From assembly GCA_029880325.1 (NCBI GenBank), contig JAOUOP010000029.1, forward strand, positions 1 to 64,000: DNA of 64,000 bases. The letters run 5' to 3'. Shown here in pieces: positions 41,669 to 50,400 of this stretch. The notes under the pieces were generated by a model. It worked only from the letters and a program-made list of their open reading frames with translations, was not told where the DNA came from and did no database searches. Made by a program: the position numbers and the translations under genes. How positions within the stretch are numbered: position 1 is the stretch's first letter; every line of letters starts with the position of its first letter. Origin of the DNA: Myxococcales bacterium. GTDB lineage: Bacteria > Myxococcota_A > Polyangia > Polyangiales > JAFGIB01.

Positions 41669-44454
41669 CCAAGACCCGCGTATACGAAGTTGCGAGAGAG
41701 CTGGGGCTCGAAAACCGCGAGCTGCTGACGAAGTTGGCGTCACTGGGTATCCAGGTGCGCAACCACATGAGTTCGATCGACCCGGCCGACGCCGATCGCG
41801 TCAAGCGGGCGCTCGACAAGGAAAAGCAGCAGAACGTGGTTGAGGAGCGCATCCGACCGACCGTCGTTCGGCGCCGGGTTCGCCGTAAGGAGCCCGAGGC
41901 CGCGCCCGCTGCCGCCGAGGTCGCGCCCAAGCCTGCTGTGGCTGCCGCGCCCCGTGCGGTGGTCCCAGTTGCTGCCGATAGGCCCAGGCCAGCACCGGCT
42001 GCGGCCCGACCGGTCCCGAAGCCCGCTGCCACCGTCGAGCCGGTCGGCGCGCCTGCCAAGCCTGCGGCTGTGGCCGCGGCGCCCAAACCCGAGGCGCCCG
42101 CTGCCGCTCCTGCGCCGGCCGCTGCCGAGGCAGCGACTTCCGCGCCAGCCGCGGCCCCCGCAGCCCAGGCCCCCGCTGCCGCGGCGCCGCCGGCCGCGGC
42201 GCCGCCGGCCGTTGCTGCCACCCCGGTTCAACCCGCAGCTCCGGCCGCGCCCGCCGCTGCCGTGCCCGAGGCACCAGCCCCGGCTACGGCTCCGGCCAAG
42301 GTGGCTGCCAAGGCTCCGGCGGCCCCGGCCCAGCCGAAGAAGTCGCCCGCTCCTTCGCCGCGCGCTCCGTCGCCGCCCCCAGCTGCCACCGGCAGCTTCT
42401 CCTACCGGGAACGGGTGGGGCACAGCGACCTGCCTCCGGGTGTGGTCGCGCGCGGCAGTCAGGTGGCGGCTTCGGCGGCCCCGCTGTCGGAAGCAGCGCG
42501 CACACGCATCCTCAACGAGCACGCCGCACGCCAGGCCACCCAGCCGGCCCCGCGCCGGCGCGAACTGGTGCGCTCGGCCATCGGTCCCACCGGACGCCAG
42601 CAGCAGCAGCGCGGCCGCCCGGGCCGTGCGCGCAAGATGGCGCCCGGCAAGAAGGCGCAGAAGACCGAGATCACCACGCCGAGCGCTGCCAAGCGCGTGA
42701 TCCGCATCGAGGATCAGGTCAGCCTGCAGGTGCTGGCCCAGCGCATGTCGCTCAAGGCCACCGACGTGCTCGGCAAGCTGATGCAGCTGGGCATGACGGG
42801 CGTCATGATCAACAGCGATCTGGACGTGGAGACCGCAGGCATCCTGGCCTCCGAGTTCGGCTTCGAGGTGGAAAACGTCGCCGTCAGCGACGAGGACATG
42901 ATCAAGGACGCGCGCGGTCAGTTCACCGACGTCGACGCCGACCGCGAGATGCGGCCGCCGGTGGTCACGGTGATGGGCCACGTCGACCACGGCAAGACCT
43001 CGTTGCTCGACAAGATCCGCAAGGCCAACGTGGTCGCGGGCGAAGCCGGCGGCATCACCCAGCACCTGGGCGCCTACCGGGTCGACCACAAGAAGGGCAC
43101 AGTCGTCTTCCTCGACACGCCCGGCCACGCGGCCTTCACCGCCATGCGTGCGCGTGGGGCTGGTGCCACCGACGTGGTCATTCTGGTGGTCGCGGCCGAC
43201 GACGGCGTGATGCCTCAGACCAAGGAAGCCATCAGCCATTCCAAGGCTGCCAAGGTGCCGATCGTCGTTGCCATCAACAAGTGCGACAAGGAAGACGCCC
43301 GCCCGGACGTGGTGATGCGCGACCTGGCCGCCGAGGGCTTGCAGCCCGAGGATTGGGGTGGCGACACCATGTTCTGCCAGGTCTCCGCTGTCACCGGCGA
43401 CGGCATCGACGGGCTGCTCGACGCGGTGCTCCTGCAGGCCGAGGTGCTGGAGCTGCAGGCCAATCCCAAGGTGCCCGCCGAGGGTGTGGTGCTGGAGTCC
43501 TACCTGGACAAGGGCCGCGGACCGGTGGCGAGCCTGCTGGTGCAAAATGGCACGCTCACCAGTGGCAGCATAATCGTCGCCGGCAGTGCCCACGGCAAGA
43601 TCCGGGCGATGACCGACGATCGCGGTAAACCCACGGCCAAAGCATCGCCGTCGACACCGGTCGAGGTGCTCGGCCTCTCGGAAGTGCCCGAGGCCGGCGA
43701 TAGCTTCTTCGCGGTCACCGACATCAAGCAGGCCCAGCAGCTCGGCGACCGTCGTCGCAAGCCCACGGCCAAGCCGCTGGCAGCTGCCACCGGTGGCAAG
43801 GCGGGGCTTGAGGCGTTGATGGACAAGCTGCGCCAGGGTGACGCTGCCGAACTCAACCTGGTGGTCAAGGCCGACGTGCAGGGTTCGGCCGAGGCTCTGG
43901 TTCAGGCCCTGCGCGAGCTGTCGGCGGAGAAGGTTCGCGTCAACGTGATCCACTCGGGCGTTGGCGGCATCACCGAAAACGACGTGATGTTGGCTTCGGC
44001 CTCGAGCGCCATCGTGGTCGGCTTCCACGTGCGGCCGACCGGCGGTGCCACCAAGGCGGCCAAGCGCGAACAGGTGGAGCTGAGGACCTACACCATCATC
44101 TACGAAGCCATCGACGACGTGAAGGCTGCGATGGTCGGTATGCTCAAGCCGGAGTACAAGGAGGTCGCCCTGGGGCGTGCGGAAGTGCGTCAGACCTTCA
44201 ACATTCCGCGCGGAACCATCGCCGGCTGCTTCGTTTCGGATGGCAAGATCGTGCGCTCGGGTAAGGCGCGCCTGGTGCGCGACTCGGTTCAGGTCTGGGA
44301 GGGCACGATTCGCTCCCTGCGTCGCGTCAAGGAAGACGTCCGGGAGGTGTCCTCCGGTCTAGAATGCGGCGTTGGCCTCGAGAACTTCAACGACGTCAAA
44401 GAAAACGACATCATCGAGTGTTTTGAAGTTCAGGAGGTTGCCGCCTCGCTGTGA
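41665..44454 (+). CDS. infB: Translation initiation factor IF-2
   Basis: GTPase that brings initiator tRNA to the ribosome; 929 residues. An IF2_N domain begins the chain (TKTRVYEVARELGLENRELLTKLASLG), followed by a very long Ala/Pro-rich linker (about 70-270). A second IF2_N-like segment follows at about 350-400, and the GTPase core has GHVDHGKT (G1), DTPGHAAF (G3) and NKCDKED (G4). The C-terminal IF2 domains end in the usual EVQEVAASL. The linker is strongly compositional (PAAAPAPA type), and GGAGG lies six bases before the ATG. The operon position after nusA-ylxR is conserved. Confidence 0.98.
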   Translation: MTKTRVYEVARELGLENRELLTKLASLGIQVRNHMSSIDPADADRVKRALDKEKQQNVVEERIRPTVVRRRVRRKEPEAAPAAAEVAPKPAVAAAPRAVVPVAADRPRPAPAAARPVPKPAATVEPVGAPAKPAAVAAAPKPEAPAAAPAPAAAEAATSAPAAAPAAQAPAAAAPPAAAPPAVAATPVQPAAPAAPAAAVPEAPAPATAPAKVAAKAPAAPAQPKKSPAPSPRAPSPPPAATGSFSYRERVGHSDLPPGVVARGSQVAASAAPLSEAARTRILNEHAARQATQPAPRRRELVRSAIGPTGRQQQQRGRPGRARKMAPGKKAQKTEITTPSAAKRVIRIEDQVSLQVLAQRMSLKATDVLGKLMQLGMTGVMINSDLDVETAGILASEFGFEVENVAVSDEDMIKDARGQFTDVDADREMRPPVVTVMGHVDHGKTSLLDKIRKANVVAGEAGGITQHLGAYRVDHKKGTVVFLDTPGHAAFTAMRARGAGATDVVILVVAADDGVMPQTKEAISHSKAAKVPIVVAINKCDKEDARPDVVMRDLAAEGLQPEDWGGDTMFCQVSAVTGDGIDGLLDAVLLQAEVLELQANPKVPAEGVVLESYLDKGRGPVASLLVQNGTLTSGSIIVAGSAHGKIRAMTDDRGKPTAKASPSTPVEVLGLSEVPEAGDSFFAVTDIKQAQQLGDRRRKPTAKPLAAATGGKAGLEALMDKLRQGDAAELNLVVKADVQGSAEALVQALRELSAEKVRVNVIHSGVGGITENDVMLASASSAIVVGFHVRPTGGATKAAKREQVELRTYTIIYEAIDDVKAAMVGMLKPEYKEVALGRAEVRQTFNIPRGTIAGCFVSDGKIVRSGKARLVRDSVQVWEGTIRSLRRVKEDVREVSSGLECGVGLENFNDVKENDIIECFEVQEVAASL

Positions 44455-44531
44455 ACCCGCGGTGCGGTGATCGATCGCGGGTCGATCTCCCGCCGCGCGG
44501 CCACGCCTGGGCCCAGGGCAGCACGACCCCG

Positions 44532-44879
44532 ATGTTCGTAGCAGTGAGTCGCATCGTTTGGCGAATCCCGGGCAATGACTCGCTCAAGGGCAAGCGTCGC
44601 ATCGTGCGCCGCATCATCGACCGCACCCGCGCGCGCTTCAATGCTGCGGTGGCCGAGGTCGATGCCCTCGACGACCATCGCCAGGCGGTGATCGCCTTTG
44701 CCGTAGTGTCCAACGACGGCCGCCACGCGAGCAGCATGCTCGACAAAATCCGCGACTTCACCGCCAGCTTGACCGAGGCGGTCGTGGTCGATGTGCAAAC
44801 GGAGCTGTTGCCACTGGGGGAGCTGCACGGAGCGGCTTCCGAACTGTGGCAGTCCGACGATCCGGAGTGGGCGTCGTGA
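44532..44879 (+). CDS. DUF503 / YlxP-like protein
   Basis: A 115-residue protein of the YlxP (DUF503) family, normally found between infB and rbfA. Signatures seen: SRIVWRIPGNDSLKGKRRIVRRIIDRTRARFNAAVAEVD and, later, VVSNDGRHASSMLDKIRDF. The start at 44532 matches the family; the preceding 81 bases of open frame have no similarity. The exact role is unproven in any organism, but conservation with rbfA suggests a ribosome-related function. Its stop overlaps the start of rbfA. Confidence 0.9.
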   Translation: MFVAVSRIVWRIPGNDSLKGKRRIVRRIIDRTRARFNAAVAEVDALDDHRQAVIAFAVVSNDGRHASSMLDKIRDFTASLTEAVVVDVQTELLPLGELHGAASELWQSDDPEWAS

Positions 44880-45268
44880 AGGGCGAGAAAGGCCAACGTC
44901 CCAAGCGCGCCGATCGCGTCGCCGAGCGGCTGCGGGCGGAGTTGATGGAGCTGCTTCTGCGCGGAGCGGTGCGGGACCCGGCGGTCGAGGGTTGCTTCAT
45001 CAGCGCCGTCGAACTCAGCGACGACTTGCAGCACGCCAGGATCTACGTGCGTATGGGTGATGGGCAAGAAGGCGATGCGGCTGAGCTCCGCGGTCGCGAG
45101 GCGGTCGCGGCGCTGGAGCGAGCGGCGGGATTCATCCAGCGGCGGCTTTCGCCACGCTTGGAACTCAAGTATCAGCCACGCTTGCGCTTCTACTGGGATC
45201 GTTCGGTGGACCAGGCACGTCGGGTAGACGAACTGCTGGACGAGATCGCCTCCGATCGGGAGGATTGA
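44876..45268 (+). CDS. rbfA: Ribosome-binding factor A
   Basis: Small-subunit assembly and cold-adaptation factor, 130 residues. It begins at a GTG (44876) overlapping the ylxP stop by four bases. The KH-like fold pattern is visible: KRADRVAERLRAELMELLLRG, VEGCFISAVELSDDLQHARIYVRM, and the C-terminal RRLSPRLELKYQPRLRFYWDRSVDQARRVDELLDEI. An insertion of roughly ten residues (DGQEGDAAELRG) lies in the middle. It precedes an nrnA-like gene as in many bacteria. Confidence 0.94.
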   Translation: MKGEKGQRPKRADRVAERLRAELMELLLRGAVRDPAVEGCFISAVELSDDLQHARIYVRMGDGQEGDAAELRGREAVAALERAAGFIQRRLSPRLELKYQPRLRFYWDRSVDQARRVDELLDEIASDRED

Positions 45269-45324
45269 GCGGGGAGCTGCCGGTAGCGGCGATAGCGTGG
45301 CGATGAAGTGATGAGGACGACTCG

Positions 45325-46326
45325 ATGACAGGTCTCGAAGAAGCGGTCGCGGTGATCAGCGAAGGCAAGCGCTTTCTGCTGACCTGTCACGTCATGCCGG
45401 ACGCCGATGCGGTGGGATCGATGTTGGGGTTGGCGGCGATTCTGCAATCCATGGGCAAGGAGGTGATCCTCTACAACCGCGATGCGGTGCCCGAAGCGCT
45501 CTCCTTTCTGCCCAACGTGGACACCGTGCGCACGGCACCGCCGGCAGGTATGCGCTTCGACGCGACGTTGATCACCGACACCGCCGCGCGAAACCTGTTG
45601 CCCCGTTCCTTTCCACAGCCGGCCATCAGCGGGCCGCGCATCATCATCGACCACCACGTGGCGCACGATGATTTCGGTGACATCATCGTGCGCGACACCG
45701 ATGCATGCGCGACCGCCATCGTGGTTCTGAATCTCGCCGAAAAGCTCGGAGTCAATCCGATTCCAGAAAACGCGGCCGAGCCGCTTTATGCTGCGATCGT
45801 CGCCGACACGGGCGGCTTTCGCTATCCGGGCACGACTTCGGCGACGCTTCGACTGGCCGCGGACCTGCTCGACGCAGGAGTCGACCCCTGGCGCGTAGCA
45901 TCGCGGGTCTTCGAGAGCTGGCCGATGGAGCGCCTGAGGCTTCTGGGCTTGACCATCAACTCCATCGAGACCGAGTTTGCCGGTCGCGTAGCCGTGCTCT
46001 GTGTGCCGACGGACATGCTGGTGCGCGCTGGCGCCAGCGAGCGCATGGTTGAGGGCTTGGTGGAATACGGGCGGATGATCCGTGGGGTCGAGGTCTCCGT
46101 GATGCTCTGGGTGCGCAGTCCGCGCTCGGACGAGACCGGCTACGGGGAGCAGTTGACGAGGCTGAGCATGCGCAGCGCCGGCCGCGTCGATGTGGCCAAG
46201 ATCGCGGTGGCTGTCGGTGGAGGAGGGCATCGGGCGGCCGCCGGAGCGACGCTGGACTGTGGCATCGAGGAGGCGCGAAAGCGCGTGCTTTCGGAGCTTG
46301 GCCGGGTCTTCGGTCAGCCGCTGTAG
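45325..46326 (+). CDS. nrnA: DHH/DHHA1 phosphoesterase (NrnA-like oligoribonuclease / pAp phosphatase)
   Basis: A 333-residue manganese-dependent phosphoesterase. The DHH domain shows MPDADAVGSMLGLAAIL and IIDHHVAHDDFGD, then ADTGGFRYPGTTSATLRLAADLL; the C-terminal DHHA1 domain ends with VDVAKIAVAVGGGGHRAAAG. This is the NrnA arrangement, which degrades short RNA oligomers and pAp in bacteria lacking Orn. GAGGA lies nine bases before the ATG. It belongs to the same operon as rbfA (56-base gap) and truB. Confidence 0.92.
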   Translation: MTGLEEAVAVISEGKRFLLTCHVMPDADAVGSMLGLAAILQSMGKEVILYNRDAVPEALSFLPNVDTVRTAPPAGMRFDATLITDTAARNLLPRSFPQPAISGPRIIIDHHVAHDDFGDIIVRDTDACATAIVVLNLAEKLGVNPIPENAAEPLYAAIVADTGGFRYPGTTSATLRLAADLLDAGVDPWRVASRVFESWPMERLRLLGLTINSIETEFAGRVAVLCVPTDMLVRAGASERMVEGLVEYGRMIRGVEVSVMLWVRSPRSDETGYGEQLTRLSMRSAGRVDVAKIAVAVGGGGHRAAAGATLDCGIEEARKRVLSELGRVFGQPL

Positions 46327-46346
46327 TCCGGGCGTCTCGTAATTTG

Positions 46347-47333
46347 ATGGATCGTCCGGAGCAAACGCGGGGCGTGGGAAGACGAACACGGGGGGCTGAG
46401 GGCGCTGGGGCTCACGGCATTCTGCTCGTGGACAAAGCCGCGGCGATGACCTCCCATGATGTGGTCGCGCGCGTCCGGCGGGCTCTTGGCACTCGGCGCG
46501 TCGGGCACGCGGGGACGCTCGATCCCATGGCCACCGGTCTGTTGGTGGTGGGGGTGGGCGAGGGGTTGAAGCTTCTGCGCTATCTGCTGGTGGACGACAA
46601 GCGCTACCGCGCAACGCTACAGCTTGGGGTTGCGACCGACAGCCTGGACGCGGACGGACGCGTGATTGAGCGGTGCGAGGTGCCGGCCGGATTGACGCTG
46701 GCGATGGCGCGTGAAGCGGCGCGGGCCTTTATGGGCCACATCGAACAGCGCGCGCCCGAGCTCAGCGCGCTCAAGGTCGATGGCGTAGCGCTGCACGCGC
46801 GGGTGCGCCGGGGTGAACAGGTGCAGGCGCCGGTGCGCAGTGTTGTGGTTTACGGCCTGAGATTACATGGGATGCAGGGCGAGCCGCCCGTGATTGAGTT
46901 CGAGGTTCACTCGGGCAAGGGCTTCTACGTTCGGTCCCTGGGACGGGATCTGGCGCTAGCCCTGGGAACCGTGGGGCACCTGACGGCCCTGCGGCGCGAG
47001 CGCAGCGGCGACTTCGACGTGGGTCGGGCCGTCACGATGGCCGAGGTCGAAGCTGCAGCAGCGAGCGTGGAGACCGCCGAGCGTCTGAAGGCGCGAATGA
47101 TCGGCATCCCGGAAGCGCTCGCCCCTGCGCCCATATGCCGCCTCGATGCGGAGGGCGCCGAGGATGCTTCCCACGGGCGGCGAGTGCGAGAGGCGAGCCT
47201 GCTGGACGCCGGACTGCCGGCGGCGGGCTGTGAGCCGGTTCTGCTCTGCGACGCGGAGGGGCATCCGCTCGCGCTTGCGCGGGCCGAGGCTGAGGGGCTG
47301 CGCGTGGTGCGCGGGCTGCGCATTCCGCGCTGA
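46347..47333 (+). CDS. truB: tRNA pseudouridine(55) synthase TruB
   Basis: Makes pseudouridine 55 in the T-loop of tRNAs; 328 residues. The catalytic motif GHAGTLDPMATG with the nucleophilic Asp is present near residue 55, followed by LLVVGVGEGLKLLRYL and KRYRATLQLGVATDSLDADG. The remaining RNA-binding core (FEVHSGKGFYVRSLGRDLALALG) is conserved, and the C-terminal about 60 residues resemble a PUA-like extension. The ATG at 46347 is chosen over the preceding TTG. It ends the conserved rimP-to-truB block; the rpsO gene often found next is absent here. Confidence 0.95.
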   Translation: MDRPEQTRGVGRRTRGAEGAGAHGILLVDKAAAMTSHDVVARVRRALGTRRVGHAGTLDPMATGLLVVGVGEGLKLLRYLLVDDKRYRATLQLGVATDSLDADGRVIERCEVPAGLTLAMAREAARAFMGHIEQRAPELSALKVDGVALHARVRRGEQVQAPVRSVVVYGLRLHGMQGEPPVIEFEVHSGKGFYVRSLGRDLALALGTVGHLTALRRERSGDFDVGRAVTMAEVEAAAASVETAERLKARMIGIPEALAPAPICRLDAEGAEDASHGRRVREASLLDAGLPAAGCEPVLLCDAEGHPLALARAEAEGLRVVRGLRIPR

Positions 47334-47487
47334 GGCACTTTTTCGTTGCGACCGAAACACGAGGAGCGTGGGCGGGCGTGTCGAGTGCCGTCCGTGCGTG
47401 AAGGGCGCTCATTTCGTGCTGGCGTTGCCGAGCGGGCCCCCGCCGAGGTGACCACCGGCTGGGCCCCGGGGGGACCGGGGCGGGCGT

Positions 47488-50400
47488 TCAATCCAGATGC
47501 GAGAGCAGGATTTGCCACAAGCTCATGTGGCTGCGAATGGTGCGGCGAGCCTGGTTGCAGGCGTGCTGCAGTCGGGCGCTTAGCTGGTTGCCGACGATCA
47601 GGTCGCGCTCGAAGGCTGCGACTTTGCGCAGAGCCTCGCGCGGCGGACACTGGCTATCGTCGACAGATAGGATTAGGCGGGTGAGCTGTAGGGCGTGTTT
47701 TCCGTCGTCATCGGGGTCGGTGCGCTCGACGCGTTCGACAATGGTACGGCTGCGGGCGTTGTCGCCGCACAGGGCAGCGCCGAGCGCGCCCCAGGGGATG
47801 TGGTAGCGCTCGGTGTGGTCGGCCTCGAGCGCCAACGCGGCCTGGCGAACCTGATCACTGAGCCGAAAGCGGCCGAGGTGCTCGTAGGCGAGGGCGAGGT
47901 TGTTGAGCATCCATGGGCGGATGTCGGGGTATCCACGCCAGCCGCGCATGAAACGAACGGCGGCCCCTGCGCTGTGGCGCACCAGGGCGAAGCCGACTGC
48001 GCCCCAGATACGGGCGTGCTTGCGGATCGTGGCGCGCCCCATCAATAGCCAAAGTCGGTAGGAGTGTACCTCGCCCGCTTCACCGGCGTTTTCGATGAGT
48101 TCCGCTACCATTTCGATTCCGGCAGGACCTAGCTCGCGCCCCAGGGCCCGACGCAGGTCGCTCTTGTAGCGCCGCTGCGGAAGGCTCCGATCGCTCCAGA
48201 GCATGCCAGCTCCCGGCTCTGCCTTGGGGTCGACCAGGACCTCTTCGAGCAGCGCCCGGGCGTCCTTCTCGAGTCCGGCCTCGATAAGGGCGGTATAGAC
48301 CCGGCGCTGCATGTCTCGATCGCAGCGCGTGCAGTGCAACATGGCGGCAAAGGCGTCGCGCGCACGGGCGTGATCGTCCCGCTTGAGAGCCAACAGCACC
48401 TTGCGCGCCTCCAGATCGGGGTCCGGGTTCTGGAGGTGGCGTTCGATATTGGCGAGCGCGCGTTCGGCCGTGTCGAGTTCTCCGTCCTCGAAACAGAGGT
48501 CAAAGACGTGGATGGAACCGTAGTTGTAGCCAGGGTCGAGTTCGGTGCTGCGCAGGAAGGACGCCTTGGCTTCGCTCCGCCTTTCAGCGGCCAGCAGCGC
48601 GGTGGCCAGGTAGCCGTGTGAGGCCGCTGCATGGGGGCTCAATCGCAGCAGTGCTCGAGAGGCCTCGATGTTTCCCTCCACGTCGCCGAGTTGTTCGCAC
48701 CAATCGGCCAGGTGGCGAAGGCCCCACTCGTAGTCGGGGTGATCGGTTACCAACTTGCGCATGCCGGCGATGGCGACCTCGAGTTCACCCCGCTCCGCCT
48801 CGATCCAATGGCGCCGGCCGCGTAGATTCGCCGGCAGTGGGCCGGCCCAGCCCTCGGGGTCAGTCGCAGCGATGGCTTCAGCAAAACGTTTCTGGTCGAC
48901 GAGCAGCACCGCGCGCAGATCATGGGCCTCGTCCAGGCGTGGTTCGAGTTCGATGGCCCGGGCGAGGGCATCGAGGCTGCCGCTGGGATCATCATCGGCC
49001 CGCACCCGGGCGAGCATCATCCAGATCGCGGGGTCGCCGGGCCTGCGTGCTGCGAGCCCCTCGAGGATCTCGGGCGTGGGATCGTCCAGGTCCTGCTCGA
49101 GCGCGAAGCGGCGCAGGGCACGAATGCCCCAGCTATAGCTGGGATCGAGCTCCACTGCATGACGCAGGCATTGCAACGCCTGCTTCTTGGCGCCGCGCTT
49201 GAAGAGCGCTTCGCCCAGGGTGCCATGGTTTGCGGCAAGCAGCGGTCCTTTGGCCACCAGGTGTCGTCCCAGCGCGACCGCTTCGTCGAACCGCTCCCAC
49301 TCCGTCAGTGCGTTCACCAGGACGCGCCCGGCGTCGGTCGAACTCGGGGCGACCGCCATGGCACTCCGAAGTGCCGACTCCCGGGCCTCGCGGTCGCCGA
49401 GTAGCTCGCAGACTTCGGCCTGAACGAGCCACAGCATTTCGCTGGTGGCGAAGCGCTCAAGCGCTTGATCGAGTAGGGCGCGTGCTCGATCGAGCAGGTT
49501 CTGCGCGACTAGCTCTTGGGCCAGCGTGCTCCAGGCCTGTGGCAGATCGGGGCGCGTGTCGAGCGCCGCCTGCAGCACCACCATGGTCTCCGCGTCGGAG
49601 AGGTGGGCGCGTGCCTGGACGCGGTACTCCCGCAGGCCTTGACCATAGGTGGTCTGGCTTTCGAGCTGGGCGCGCACGAAGGCCAGGCTCTCGCGTTTTT
49701 CTTCGATCGTTTCCGAGGCGCGCATCAGGCGGTCGATGCCCCAGCCGTAGTCCACGTCCAGCTCGAGCGCGCGGCGTAGATGCGCGCGCGCCGCTGCGGC
49801 ATCGCCGGTCTCCAGCGCCAGCAGTCCAGCGAAGCCGTGGGCCGCCGCCGCCTGGTCGTCCAGCTCCATGGCGTGCTGCAGCTCGGCTCGCGCCGCTTCG
49901 TGCGCGCCTCGCCCCAGCAAGTAGAAGCCCAGCTCGCGGCGGGCGTAGGCGTCGGCCGGTGAAACCTCGACCATGGCCCGCAAAGCATCTTCTGCATCGG
50001 GCCGGCCCTCGGCCACCAGGGTCTGGGCCAGCAGGCGCAGAAGGCCCCGATGGTTGGGAAAGCGCGCGCAGGCTGCCTTCAGGTGTTCGATCGCCGCTTC
50101 CGGTCCCTGCTTGGCGCGCAGGGCGTCCACCAGGGCCGAATGGGCCCACAGCTCGAACGGGCGGGCCTCCACGATCTCACGCCACCAGTCGGTGGTGTCT
50201 CGCGGCTGCAGGCGATAGGACTCGATGCGCGCCTGCGCTGACAGCCACTGGATGCGATGACTGTGGGGTTCGGCCTGCTCGAGCATGCCATCGGCTTGCT
50301 CGAAGCGACCGTAGCGGGCGTGGGCCTCGGCCGCGAAGAGCAAGAGTGGGCCCTCCTCGGAACGCGTCGCCAGCGCCCGTTCGAGCACCTGAAAGCCCTC

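Noticed and set aside
41740..44028. 762-residue open frame antisense to infB
   Set aside because: Its composition (Gly/Ser/Arg/His-rich) is the mirror of a GC-rich coding strand; infB itself is certain.
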